DNA from: Pseudomonadales bacterium
GTDB taxonomy: Bacteria > Pseudomonadota > Gammaproteobacteria > Pseudomonadales > Azotimanducaceae
DNA length: 50,865 nucleotides
NCBI GenBank assembly: GCA_028280225.1
Contig: JANQMF010000042.1
Span: forward strand, 1-50,865
Direction of reading: 5' to 3'
The first letter of the stretch is position 1; each line of letters begins with the position of its first letter. The notes under the pieces were generated by a model, which did no database searches, was not told the DNA's origin, and saw only the letters and a list, made by a program, of their open reading frames with translations. Both the position numbers and the translations under genes were made by a program. Positions 33,143 to 43,616 of this stretch are shown in pieces.

Positions 33143-36100
33143 TCAGCCGCTGGTTGCGGGTACTGTAGGCACACCTTCACCTGGTGAAAAGTTCTCCGGT
33201 CTTTCTTCCACACCGGTTCCGCCGTCTTCAACCGGCTCCGCCGGTGCCCTCATCCGGCTATCCCACAGACTGACAAACTCTACCTTGGGGTCTTCCAACG
33301 TCCCGGAAACCTCAAATTTGGCCGTGCTGAATTGTTTTATGGGCTTTCGCAGGACCCGCTCGCCCACCAATACCCCAAGACCGGCCAGCGGGTTGGCCAA
33401 GGCAAGGTAAACCCCATACCAGGGGAGGCTATTGCTGACCGGGAGGGTGACAATCATTTCGTTGTCTAAACGGCCGCTGTCCAGGTCAACCTCACCGCCA
33501 AAACGATAAAGCCCGGAAGAACTGTCCACCAACATGGGCTCATTAAAGCTCAGGCGGCCCGTGCGCAACGAAATGTCCGCATCGATGCGATCAAAACTTA
33601 TGCCACTGCCCACCACATCGGAAAAGTCGAAGTTAATGCGTTTGGCAATTTTCGAGAAGTTAATCAGACTTAAGATTCGTAAGCCGCCCTGATTCCTCTC
33701 CACCTCAAGGAAACGGCCTTCCTGGGCGTTCAACTTCAGATTGCCGGACACCTCCAATAGTTTGAGGTTGGCCGGAGAACCCGCCCAGGACAAATCCGCA
33801 TCCATGGTTGCCGTGGTGGTCTGCAAACTGGCTGCGTAGTCCCACTTGGGTAAGGTTTGTTCCAGGTCGTCCAGTTCGAGGCCGCCACTAAACCTGGATT
33901 CGTTCCGCTCCAGGTCCCACACCACCGTGCTATCGCTGATGTGCACCCCGTTCACACGCGCCGCAAAGGGTTTTAAGGTGATCAGATTACCCTGGGGCTC
34001 GATCACAAAACGCCATTGCCCAAAGGGTGTTTCCCCCAGGTCCAACTGGGCCACATCAACCCGGGCCGGGGGCAGGTTCCGGCCAACTTCGACCGAAAGC
34101 GGATCCGCCGCTGCGACCCCACCTGCTGTCAGGGTGCCCGCCTCAAGTGCCTGTGGGTCCAGCGCCGGGGACGCACCCGCCTCGGGTAGACGCAGGTAAT
34201 CCAGGTTAATGGTCAGCAGATCATCACCGGGCAACAGTACAACACCTTGCAACGCCTCCCCGGCAAACTGGAACGAAACATCTTCACCCCGTTGCTCCCC
34301 TGCCAGCGTCATATCCGCAAAACTCAACTCGTCGATCACAAAGTGGCCAATGGTAAGATTGCGGATGGCCCAATCCACCGGCAACCCCAAAGCAGCATCG
34401 TCATCAGTCACCCAATCGCTCAGCACCAGCCGGGGCATGCTGCCACTGATAAGAATGTTTTTTGCTTCCTGGGTAGTCATGGGTGGCGGTTGATTGATGC
34501 CAATGGCACCCCGCTCAATATCAGCACCAACATGCAGCCAGCCATTGGTGCCGGCATATTGCCAGCGTAAGCTCTGATAATCACTTAAGAACTGCACATC
34601 CAATTCAATGGGCTGACTCACCTGGGCAGCTTTGCCGAATTCAGCGGGCAAGTCCACCTGTAAGCCTTTAAGATCGGAGTTCATAGTGAGATGAGTAACC
34701 CCATCACCAACAGAGATATTAAGCCGGCTGATAAAATTGAAGTGTCCGGCTATTGGGGCACCTTGATCATAGTCAATGAGGGTATATATGTCCCCGGGCT
34801 GCGCACGGCCTTCGATATCAAACCACAGCCACTGATCGTCACTATCCGCGGTAATTTGCACCGGCGAGCCAAATAGCTGGCCGCTGAAATTCCCGGAAAA
34901 ATGATGGGGTAAGTTAAATTGCCCCCCGCCCGCCAACTGTTTCAGCTGGGTGCGGTATTCCGGCATGGCTAAATCCACACCGTTCAGATGGATGTTCAAC
35001 TGCGCTTGTAACTTGGGGGTGGATTCAAGATCGCGGTCTTTAAGGGGCACCCGCAGCGGTCCCTGTAAGCCCACAACACCCTGACTGGACCAGTCTGTGC
35101 TGACAAAAGCCATATTGTCCTGCAGTGGACTCGAGCGCACAAACTCAAGAACGGCCCCGCCATCCCCCGTCGCCTGCAGGTTGATGTCCGCATACAGGCC
35201 ATTGTCGACAAGGGTAAGCCGGGTGTTATCCAGATCGATACCGACGCTACGTCCACGATGCAAGGCGACTCGAGTATTTCTTCCCGCCACATGTACATCT
35301 GCCTGCACGGCGGTAACTACGGGCCAGGCCGGATCGTACTTAACCGCGCCGTTGGCAAACCCGGAAATCAACTCAATGCGGCGGCCCAGTTCACCCGGGC
35401 GCTGATGCACCTGGCCATGATAGGCAAAACTCGCCTGTTGCAAATCTCCCGCCTGCGGACCCTGCTTAACCCATTCGGCAAGCTGTTGGGGAATCTTGTA
35501 AGGCACATAGGTTTTAGCTTTCTCCAAACCGGCCTGGTTAACGTTCAGGACCAGGCCAACCCGTTGTTCGTATCGTTCGTCAGGACGGGTTAAAGAAAAT
35601 TGGCCGGATATTGACGTATCGCCCATTTGCGTTTTGAGATTGTGACCGGCCAGGGCCAGGTAACCCGGCGCAAACCACGCGGACACCAGCCCGCTGATGT
35701 GATCCATGGTCCACTTGGTATGGAAAAGATCAGGGAATTGCACCCCGACATTGTCCCCGTTGAGCCGCATGGTGACCCCTCTGTCGTATCCCCACACCTC
35801 ACCATGGGCATTTTCGATGGTTGGCGCACCCTTATAACCCAGCATATGCAGATCGGCTATCGACGCTCGATATCCCAGACCGGTGTTGTCATAGAAGGCA
35901 AAAATATTGCTTGCGCGCCCCTGCAGATCCAAGGCGTCGATCCAACGCCAAGCCGCCTGTTTCGGGTTCAGGGTATCCTGCAGATAGGTGCTCACGTGGG
36001 CAAGATCGATGTCAGCCAGCCAAACCCGCAACATTGATTTCCGCGGCGTCTCCTCAAGGAAATCTCCGCCCACAACCAATTCGTCAGGGTTAATCTGCCA

Positions 36101-37060
36101 TGACCAGAAACCACGCCCAATATCCAGGGTATTCGCCTTGGAAGACAATACAAATTGTCCGATCCGGCCGTCAATTTCACTGCCTCGCCGCTGCCCCACA
36201 AACTCTGCGGTTACGGTTGTTGGGGCACCTCCCGCAAGCTGCACGCCTTGAACCTGAACCTGGGCGTAACCACCACCCTGACCACCCTGGTCAAACCACC
36301 TGCTGGGTTCAAGTTCAAGATGCAGATCCGCCATATTCACCAGAGCCTGGGGCACCCTGAGTTGACCAACCAAATTGCCCGCCGTGGCCGCCTCGGTGAC
36401 CCAAAGTAAGGCCTCCTGTTGCCAACCCTCAAAACTGACCCCCTGATCCGCAATGGCATCATTGCTGAGCTTAATCCTGGCGTAGTGCTGCCCACCCCGA
36501 TTGATCAAGGTCAACCTTGCAGACATCCGGGCGGTGGAAGAGGCCTCGGTATCCACCACTCCGGGGTCAACGATAAAGTGTGCCGTGACCCTGGCCGACA
36601 AGTTATCCACATGGCGTAGCGGACCGTCCATCAAGGTCTGTAAAACCGCCTGCACGTCGATGGGCGTCTCACCCTGGGTCATACCGCGCAGCCGCCAACC
36701 CTGGCCCAGCTTTTCAAAATAGACGCTGACACCCTCAAGGTTAAGACGCCTGGGCACCAGGGTGCCCCGGAAAAGTGATTCGAGCAGATCGATTTCCACG
36801 TCGATGCCATCCACCTCAGCCGCCGGCATCACCAGCCGATCCAGAGCCACAGCGGGATTTAAGCCATACCAGTCGCCACGCAGTCCTTCGACAGAAACAT
36901 CGTAGCTATTGAGCAGACCGTTAAGGTCCTTCTCGAACAGGTGGAGTACCGAGGCCCCCATCCGGCCACTGGCCTGAATAATGGCAATCACCACCACAAC
37001 CAGAGTAAATAAACCAAACAGGGGCCTTAAAAAAGTTTGCGGAATGGTGGCAGGGGACAC
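33143..37060 (-). CDS. yhdP: YhdP, AsmA-like envelope phospholipid transport protein
   Basis: YhdP is a very large inner-membrane-anchored periplasmic protein of the AsmA-like family, thought to bridge the envelope and carry phospholipids to the outer membrane. The 1305-residue protein has one N-terminal span (F-G-L-F-T-L-V-V-V-V-I-A-I-I). The rest is long, beta-rich, repetitive periplasmic sequence (DUF3971/AsmA2 types), including I-D-A-D-I-S-L-R-T-G-R-L-S-F near the end. It starts at a GTG 2 bp after the rng stop. Together with Mla in this window it covers both directions proposed for phospholipid traffic. Confidence 0.94.
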   Translation of the reverse strand: MSPATIPQTFLRPLFGLFTLVVVVIAIIQASGRMGASVLHLFEKDLNGLLNSYDVSVEGLRGDWYGLNPAVALDRLVMPAAEVDGIDVEIDLLESLFRGTLVPRRLNLEGVSVYFEKLGQGWRLRGMTQGETPIDVQAVLQTLMDGPLRHVDNLSARVTAHFIVDPGVVDTEASSTARMSARLTLINRGGQHYARIKLSNDAIADQGVSFEGWQQEALLWVTEAATAGNLVGQLRVPQALVNMADLHLELEPSRWFDQGGQGGGYAQVQVQGVQLAGGAPTTVTAEFVGQRRGSEIDGRIGQFVLSSKANTLDIGRGFWSWQINPDELVVGGDFLEETPRKSMLRVWLADIDLAHVSTYLQDTLNPKQAAWRWIDALDLQGRASNIFAFYDNTGLGYRASIADLHMLGYKGAPTIENAHGEVWGYDRGVTMRLNGDNVGVQFPDLFHTKWTMDHISGLVSAWFAPGYLALAGHNLKTQMGDTSISGQFSLTRPDERYEQRVGLVLNVNQAGLEKAKTYVPYKIPQQLAEWVKQGPQAGDLQQASFAYHGQVHQRPGELGRRIELISGFANGAVKYDPAWPVVTAVQADVHVAGRNTRVALHRGRSVGIDLDNTRLTLVDNGLYADINLQATGDGGAVLEFVRSSPLQDNMAFVSTDWSSQGVVGLQGPLRVPLKDRDLESTPKLQAQLNIHLNGVDLAMPEYRTQLKQLAGGGQFNLPHHFSGNFSGQLFGSPVQITADSDDQWLWFDIEGRAQPGDIYTLIDYDQGAPIAGHFNFISRLNISVGDGVTHLTMNSDLKGLQVDLPAEFGKAAQVSQPIELDVQFLSDYQSLRWQYAGTNGWLHVGADIERGAIGINQPPPMTTQEAKNILISGSMPRLVLSDWVTDDDAALGLPVDWAIRNLTIGHFVIDELSFADMTLAGEQRGEDVSFQFAGEALQGVVLLPGDDLLTINLDYLRLPEAGASPALDPQALEAGTLTAGGVAAADPLSVEVGRNLPPARVDVAQLDLGETPFGQWRFVIEPQGNLITLKPFAARVNGVHISDSTVVWDLERNESRFSGGLELDDLEQTLPKWDYAASLQTTTATMDADLSWAGSPANLKLLEVSGNLKLNAQEGRFLEVERNQGGLRILSLINFSKIAKRINFDFSDVVGSGISFDRIDADISLRTGRLSFNEPMLVDSSSGLYRFGGEVDLDSGRLDNEMIVTLPVSNSLPWYGVYLALANPLAGLGVLVGERVLRKPIKQFSTAKFEVSGTLEDPKVEFVSLWDSRMRAPAEPVEDGGTGVEERPENFSPGEGVPTVPATSG

Positions 37061-37062
37061 GA

Positions 37063-38604
37063 TCAGCGCGCCACTTTTTGCACCAAAACGATGTCGAACT
37101 CTCCCTCTTTATACGAAGGTTCGAGCTGGATGCGAATTTCTCTGTCAATCTGTTCGGACAATTGGGCAAGGTGTTTGGCATCTTCGTCTAACAAGCGATC
37201 GACAACAGACTCGGTAGCCCGGATCAGGTAGTCACCCTCAACGGGTTTGTGACGACAGCGCGCCTGGAAGTCCTGAGACAACGCGCGCATGACCGCAATG
37301 CTGGTCGACTCCGGCGTGCGCACCAGGCCCAGACCCGAGCAGTTGTCACAAGGGGCACACATGCTCTGGGCCAGGCTTTCCCGGGTTCGCTTGCGGCTCA
37401 TCTGCACTAATCCCAGGGACGAAAATCCCTCAAGGCGCGTACGCGCAGGATCCAGTTCCACCGCCTTTTCCAAAGCCCGCAGCACTTGCCGCTGGTGTTC
37501 TTCATCTTCCATGTCGATAAAGTCAATGACAATAATGCCGCCCAGGTTTCGCAATCTCAGCTGCCTGGGAATCGCCGCAGCCGCTTCCATATTGGCGCGA
37601 AATACGGTTTCTTCCAGACTGTGCCCACCTAAAAAACCTCCCGTATTCACGTCTACGCTAATCATCGCTTCGGTCTGCTCAATCACCAGGGAGCCTCCGG
37701 ATTTCAGCGCAACAACCGACTGTAACGCCCGGCTTACTTCATCTTCGACCCCGTGCCGCTCAAATAACGGGCGGGTTTCGTGGTAAAAGTGTAAGCGATC
37801 CTGATAACCCGGAATAAATTCTTCGACATAACTTCGAATACGCCGATAGGTGGGTTCGTCATCAATCAGAATATTTTCGGTTTCCGGTCCGGCCAGGTCG
37901 CGGACAATGCGTGTATGCAGCGGCAATTCTTCAAAAATAACACTGGGGGCCTGTTTGCCCACCGAACGGTTTTGAATGCGGTGCCAAACCCGTTGCAGCA
38001 ACCCAAGATCCGAGCGCAGATGCTCTGCGTCCGCCCGTTCGCTGGCGGTACGCGCAATAACGCCTCCGGGTAGATCCAACTCAGATTTGATCTGGCCCAG
38101 CGTTTCGCGCAAGCGCTGCCGCTCCTCTTCTTCATCAATACGCTGGGAAATTCCAACATGTTGCTCATTGGGCATAAAAACCAGGTATTTTGACGCCAGG
38201 GCAAGCTGGGTTGAGAGCCTGGCGCCTTTGCTGGATATGGGGTCTTTTTCAACTTGCACCATCACGGTCTGGCCTTCGTGGAGCAGTTCCCTGATATCTA
38301 ATTTGGGTGGCGCCTTTTGACTCCCCTTTTGGGAAGCGTTGTTTTGCGCAGCCGGATTGTCTCCCAGGGTAATCCTTGGCCGGTCGATGTCCCGGGCGTG
38401 CAAAAAACCCGGCCGAGCCAGACCAATATCAACAAAGGCAGCCTGCATCCCCGGCACAATCCGCTCGACCTTGCCGAGGTAGATATTGCCCGTGATGCTA
38501 TATCCCGAAGCCCGCCCCACATGAATCTCCTGCAACAGCCCATGGGAGACCATGGCCACACGGGTTTCGAACGGATTAACATTTATCAGGAGTTCTTCAG
38601 CCAT
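37063..38604 (-). CDS. rng: Ribonuclease G
   Basis: RNase G is an endoribonuclease that matures the 16S rRNA 5' end and degrades some mRNAs. The 513-residue protein has an S1-like N-terminal domain (G-N-I-Y-L-G-K-V-E-R-I-V-P-G-M-Q-A-A-F-V-D-I-G). The catalytic acidic residues appear in S-V-D-V-N-T-G and I-V-I-D-F-I-D-M. The zinc-link motif C-A-P-C-D-N-C is present. It lacks the long C-terminal scaffold of RNase E, so it is RNase G. The ATG overlaps the maf stop by 8 bp, and the gene lies between maf and yhdP as in Pseudomonas and E. coli. Confidence 0.97.
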   Translation of the reverse strand: MAEELLINVNPFETRVAMVSHGLLQEIHVGRASGYSITGNIYLGKVERIVPGMQAAFVDIGLARPGFLHARDIDRPRITLGDNPAAQNNASQKGSQKAPPKLDIRELLHEGQTVMVQVEKDPISSKGARLSTQLALASKYLVFMPNEQHVGISQRIDEEEERQRLRETLGQIKSELDLPGGVIARTASERADAEHLRSDLGLLQRVWHRIQNRSVGKQAPSVIFEELPLHTRIVRDLAGPETENILIDDEPTYRRIRSYVEEFIPGYQDRLHFYHETRPLFERHGVEDEVSRALQSVVALKSGGSLVIEQTEAMISVDVNTGGFLGGHSLEETVFRANMEAAAAIPRQLRLRNLGGIIVIDFIDMEDEEHQRQVLRALEKAVELDPARTRLEGFSSLGLVQMSRKRTRESLAQSMCAPCDNCSGLGLVRTPESTSIAVMRALSQDFQARCRHKPVEGDYLIRATESVVDRLLDEDAKHLAQLSEQIDREIRIQLEPSYKEGEFDIVLVQKVAR

Positions 38605-39256
38605 CGATCCTCATACTCCAAGTATCAATGTTGAGCTTACGCAGCAAATTTTCTGTTTGTGCCAGCGGCAAGCCCACCACCGCGCTATAGCTACCTTCTA
38701 TGCGCTCTGCAAATATACCCCCAATTCCTTGTATACCATAACCGCCGGCTTTATCAGCCCCTTCACCCGTGGCCAGATAAGCCCGGGCTTCAGCCTTATT
38801 AATGGTGCGAAACTGAACTTTGACTGAACACAAACAAGCTTCAATTTGCTGACCATTGGATGCCGCCACCGCTGTCACCACTTCATGGTGTCGTCCGGAC
38901 AGACGCATTAACATCTGTTCACCCTCAATTGGACCACAAGGTTTACCAAGAATTTCATCATCCACCACAACCGAAGTGTCCGCACCCAGCACAACAAGCT
39001 GGCCAGGACCGGCTACGCCATCCCCGTTGCCCCCGGCTGCTGACTTTGTGTACTGACTATATCCCGCCACGGCTTTATTCCGGGCCAACCGCATCACATA
39101 ATCAGCCGGGATTTCGTTGGGCTGCACCGTTTCATCAATCCGGGGCGCAACGGTTGTAAAGTTCAAGCCCGCCTGACGCAACAACGCGGCACGGCGGGGT
39201 GATGACGAGGCCAGCACAAGCCGGCAGATGGCCTTATCGGTAGTGATCTTCGACAC
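38597..39256 (-). CDS. maf: Maf family nucleotide pyrophosphatase (YhdE type, dTTP/UTP)
   Basis: Maf proteins hydrolyse non-canonical or selected nucleoside triphosphates; the YhdE subgroup acts on dTTP, UTP and modified derivatives. The protein has the active-site L-A-S-S-S-P-R-R, V-M-R-L-A-R-N-K-A, the catalytic Asp in V-L-G-A-D-T-S-V-V and Y-G-I-Q-G-I-G-G. It also shows G-S-Y-S-A-V-V-G-L-P. The GTG at 39256 follows the mreD stop by 2 bp and gives 219 residues. A Gly-rich insertion of about 15 residues (S-A-A-G-G-N-G-D-G-V-A-G-P-G) precedes the catalytic strand and explains the extra length. Confidence 0.93.
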   Translation of the reverse strand: MSKITTDKAICRLVLASSSPRRAALLRQAGLNFTTVAPRIDETVQPNEIPADYVMRLARNKAVAGYSQYTKSAAGGNGDGVAGPGQLVVLGADTSVVVDDEILGKPCGPIEGEQMLMRLSGRHHEVVTAVAASNGQQIEACLCSVKVQFRTINKAEARAYLATGEGADKAGGYGIQGIGGIFAERIEGSYSAVVGLPLAQTENLLRKLNIDTWSMRIDG

Positions 39257-39258
39257 GC

Positions 39259-39753
39259 TTACTCTACTCTCATGCCCGTGCGTAACCGAATCAATATCAG
39301 GTAAACAAAGGGCCACATCAGCATCGACATCAACGGCACGGTGAACAGGGTAATACCCCACTGCCGTGCACTGCTGATACCAATCACAAAGACGCGAATC
39401 GCCTCCGCCGCGGCGACCAGCAAAAAGATCACACCACATTGTTGTAAGACCGAATACATGCGCAGCCGTTCAAAGAAGCGCCAGGCCACATAGGTGACCC
39501 CAGCCAATATTATGCCGTTTGTCCCCAGCGGGGCAGCCAGCAATCCATCCACCAAAAACCCCAGCAGCCAGATTGCGATAAGACCAATACGATGAGGCAA
39601 CTCAATGACCCAGAAGAACAGGATCAACAGCAGCCAGTTTGGACGTAGCCAGCCCAACCAGTTGGGCCAGGTTTCCGGAAAGTGCACAACCATCAGTAAC
39701 ATGCCGATCAACAGGGTTAAGAGAATGAGCCAACCGCCCTTCGTTGGATTCAA
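39259..39753 (-). CDS. mreD: Rod shape-determining protein MreD
   Basis: MreD is the small integral membrane component of the elongasome. The 164-residue protein has about five hydrophobic spans and the conserved L-R-P-N-W-L-L-L-I-L-F-F-W-V-I-E-L-P-H-R-I-G segment. It apparently starts with TTG at 39753, overlapping the mreC stop as TTGA. GGGGAC about 5 nt upstream supports this, and no ATG is available before the first span. Confidence 0.93.
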   Translation of the reverse strand: MNPTKGGWLILLTLLIGMLLMVVHFPETWPNWLGWLRPNWLLLILFFWVIELPHRIGLIAIWLLGFLVDGLLAAPLGTNGIILAGVTYVAWRFFERLRMYSVLQQCGVIFLLVAAAEAIRVFVIGISSARQWGITLFTVPLMSMLMWPFVYLILIRLRTGMRVE

Positions 39754-40607
39754 TTAAGGTCCCCGTTTTGTTCAGCAACCTGTGCCTGGGGTTTAAAGAT
39801 GACCAGCACATGCCGGGAACGGTCTAAAAGCGCGCTGGGTCTGACCAGAACTTCCGCATACGTGGAGGTGGGCTCAACAACCACGGAGTGGACGACACCC
39901 ACCGGGTAACCGGATGGAAACCGGCCACCCAAGCCTGAGGTCTCCACCAGATCACCTTCAACAATATCAGCCGAAACGGGGATATTCTCCAGTTCCAGAA
40001 CATCCAAACTGCCGTTGCCACCGGCAATACTTCTCACGCCGTTGCGATTAACCTGTACCGGCACGGCATGGTCTGCATCCGTAACCAACAATACTCTGCT
40101 GGTGTATTGACCTACTTCGACAATCTGGCCAAATAACCCTTGCGCATCGAGCACCGCCTGACCCACCTGAACCCCGGCATCCGCACCCTTATCAATGATG
40201 ATTTGAAAGGTATTTGGATCCGGAACCACCCCCACCAGTTCAGCAATCAACACCTCATAGGGCAACCGCCCCTGGGAGCCCAACAAAGCGCGTAAACGAT
40301 CATTTTCCGCTTTCAGCGCAACATACTGTTGGGAGATTTGCGACAGCTCCAGAATCTTGCGCTGCAGCTGTTGATTCTCCTCCTGGAGTTGGGAGCGGGA
40401 GCTCGCTACGTCAGACACCGTGCTGGACAACAGATAGGGTGATTCGGCAATCAGGTAGATGGGGCTTATCAAGGTGGCCAACACACCGCGCACCGGCTCT
40501 AAAACCCGGGTAGAGGATTCAATAGCAATCAGCAGGCAAGATATCACACCCAAGCCTACTAGAAGGTATCCGGCACCGGTTTCGCGAACGAACAGAGCCT
40601 TAATCAA
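39750..40607 (-). CDS. mreC: Rod shape-determining protein MreC
   Basis: MreC is a bitopic periplasmic scaffold that organises elongation-specific peptidoglycan synthesis. The 285-residue protein has one N-terminal span (Y-L-L-V-G-L-G-V-I-S-C-L-L-I-A-I). A coiled coil follows (about residues 68-108, E-E-N-Q-Q-L-Q-R-K-I-L-E-L). The double beta-barrel domain has V-Q-V-G-Q-A-V-L-D and G-D-L-V-E-T-S-G-L-G-G-R-F-P-S-G-Y-P-V-G. The start codon is TTG at 40607, with a GGGGG just upstream. It follows mreB by 40 bp. Confidence 0.96.
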   Translation of the reverse strand: MIKALFVRETGAGYLLVGLGVISCLLIAIESSTRVLEPVRGVLATLISPIYLIAESPYLLSSTVSDVASSRSQLQEENQQLQRKILELSQISQQYVALKAENDRLRALLGSQGRLPYEVLIAELVGVVPDPNTFQIIIDKGADAGVQVGQAVLDAQGLFGQIVEVGQYTSRVLLVTDADHAVPVQVNRNGVRSIAGGNGSLDVLELENIPVSADIVEGDLVETSGLGGRFPSGYPVGVVHSVVVEPTSTYAEVLVRPSALLDRSRHVLVIFKPQAQVAEQNGDLN

Positions 40608-40647
40608 ACACCCCCAATCAAATGGCTAAACCCAGATAAACGACACC

Positions 40648-41688
<1,041 letters not shown>

Positions 41689-41834
41689 CTAACGTTATGA
41701 CCCAATAAGAAGCGCCAATCATATTCATTCCGCTCTAGAAAAGCACGGGTATTTGACTATATGGGCTTAACAACCCTGGAAAAAACAGCAAACGTGGCAT
41801 ATGGTTCGCAGCCGATTAAGACATCGCCCGTACC

Positions 41835-42125
41835 ATGTCCAACAAATCTTCCATTAATGTTCCTCACCTGGCCCGTCTGGCACGCCTCTCCTTAAGCGCT
41901 GAAGAAATTTCCGCCGCTACCGAAGATCTGCAGCAAATTGTTGACATGATCGACCAAATGCAATCTGTGGATACAAACGGTATCGAACCCATGGCTCATC
42001 CGCTGGACAGCACCCAGCGTCTGCGCCAGGACATCGTCACCGAACAGGTGAATCCGGACAATTTCCAAAAACACGCCCCGGCAACGGAAGATCACTTCTA
42101 TCTGGTGCCCCGGGTGGTGGAATAA
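41835..42125 (+). CDS. gatC: Aspartyl/glutamyl-tRNA amidotransferase subunit C
   Basis: GatC is the small subunit that bridges GatA and GatB in the GatCAB amidotransferase, which converts misacylated Asp-tRNA(Asn) or Glu-tRNA(Gln) to the amide. The 96-residue protein begins V-P-H-L-A-R-L-A-R-L-S-L and carries D-M-I-D-Q-M-Q-S-V-D-T-N-G-I-E-P-M-A-H-P. F-Y-L-V-P-R-V-V-E closes the protein. No obvious ribosome site precedes the ATG. It is 3 bp before gatA. Confidence 0.96.
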   Translation: MSNKSSINVPHLARLARLSLSAEEISAATEDLQQIVDMIDQMQSVDTNGIEPMAHPLDSTQRLRQDIVTEQVNPDNFQKHAPATEDHFYLVPRVVE

Positions 42126-42128
42126 GCC

Positions 42129-43613
42129 ATGCCTAACTTCCACAGCCTCAGCAGCATAAGCGCGGCACTCAAGTCCGGCGCCACTTCCAGTAAGGAACTT
42201 ACCCAATACTTTCTGGGGCGTATCTCCCGGCTTAACGCCAAACTGAACGCCTACATCACCGTTTGTGAGGAAGCCGCGTTAGCCCAAGCGGAACAGGCGG
42301 ATGCACAATACCGGCAAAACCAGGCCGGCATACTGACCGGCATACCCATGGCGCACAAAGACATTTTCTGCACCCAGGATGTGTTGACCACCTGCGGCTC
42401 AAAGATGTTGGAGAATTTTGTGGCACCCTACAGTGCCACTGTTGTGCAGAAGCTGAATTCCGCCGGTATGGTCATGCTGGGGAAAACCAACATGGATGAA
42501 TTTGCGATGGGTTCTTCCAACGAATCCAGCTACTTTGGGCCAGTGCACAATCCCTGGCAACTGGACAAGGTGCCAGGGGGTTCCTCGGGTGGTTCCGCGG
42601 CTGCGGTGGCGGCGCGCCTTTGCCCCGCTGCCACCGGCACCGACACCGGGGGTTCCATTCGCCAGCCCGCCGCCTTTTGCGGCATTACCGGGCTAAAACC
42701 CACCTACGGGCGGGTATCCCGCTACGGTATGGTGGCTTTCGCCTCGAGTTTGGATCAGGGCGGCGCGATGACAACCACGGCAGAAGACGCCGCTTTGTTG
42801 CTCAGCGCCATGGCCGGGTTTGATCCTCTGGATTCCACCAGCGCCGATCCCAGCCGCAAGGATGTACAACAAAGTGATGCCTGGCTGGCCCAGGTTGCCG
42901 CTGAAGGATACCGTGGGGAAAATCGAACCTTCAGTATCGGCCTGCCGCGACAATACTATACGGACACTATTGGGCAGGCCGCCTTGGCAGACATGCAAGC
43001 CGTGCTGGAAAAGGCCGGCCACCGTTTTGTGGATGTGGACCTGCCCCATACCGATGCCGCTGTATCCACCTATTATGTGATTGCCGGTGCTGAAGCCTCC
43101 ACAAACCTGTCGCGTTACGACGGCATCCGCTTTGGCCACCGCTGCGAAAACCCCCTGGATCTTGAAGACCTCTACAACCGCTCCCGCAGCGAGGGGTTTG
43201 GCGCTGAAGTCAAACGGCGTATCTTAACCGGGACCTATGCCCTGTCCGTAGGTTACTACGACGCCTACTACGTAAAGGCACAAAAAATCCGGCGTTTGAT
43301 TGCGGACGATTTTTCCCGGGTATTTGAAGAAGTGGATGTGCTGCTCACCCCCATTACCCCGGGACCAGCCTTTGGCCTGGAAGAACTCACTGCTGATCCG
43401 GTAGCCATGTACAATCAGGATAAGTTCACCGTCCCGGTCAGCCTGGCGGGTCTGCCCGCCATCTCCATTCCCTGTGGCCAGACCAACGGCCTGCCCCTGG
43501 GGGCGCAGATTATTGGTCCGGCTTTTGCCGAACAGGACATTGTTGACCTGGCCCACCAATTTCAGCAACTCACGGACTGGCACCAACAAACTTGTCAATG
43601 GGTGGAGGACTAA
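42129..43613 (+). CDS. gatA: Aspartyl/glutamyl-tRNA amidotransferase subunit A
   Basis: GatA is the amidase subunit that releases ammonia from glutamine. The 494-residue amidase-signature enzyme has the Ser-cisSer-Lys triad: Lys77 (A-H-K-D), Ser152 (P-G-G-S-S-G-G-S) and Ser176 ([11 protein letters not shown]). The substrate region T-Y-G-R-V-S-R-Y-G and [13 protein letters not shown] are also typical. It lies between gatC and gatB with only 3-bp gaps. Confidence 0.98.
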   Translation: MPNFHSLSSISAALKSGATSSKELTQYFLGRISRLNAKLNAYITVCEEAALAQAEQADAQYRQNQAGILTGIPMAHKDIFCTQDVLTTCGSKMLENFVAPYSATVVQKLNSAGMVMLGKTNMDEFAMGSSNESSYFGPVHNPWQLDKVPGGSSGGSAAAVAARLCPAATGTDTGGSIRQPAAFCGITGLKPTYGRVSRYGMVAFASSLDQGGAMTTTAEDAALLLSAMAGFDPLDSTSADPSRKDVQQSDAWLAQVAAEGYRGENRTFSIGLPRQYYTDTIGQAALADMQAVLEKAGHRFVDVDLPHTDAAVSTYYVIAGAEASTNLSRYDGIRFGHRCENPLDLEDLYNRSRSEGFGAEVKRRILTGTYALSVGYYDAYYVKAQKIRRLIADDFSRVFEEVDVLLTPITPGPAFGLEELTADPVAMYNQDKFTVPVSLAGLPAISIPCGQTNGLPLGAQIIGPAFAEQDIVDLAHQFQQLTDWHQQTCQWVED

Positions 43614-43616
43614 GCG

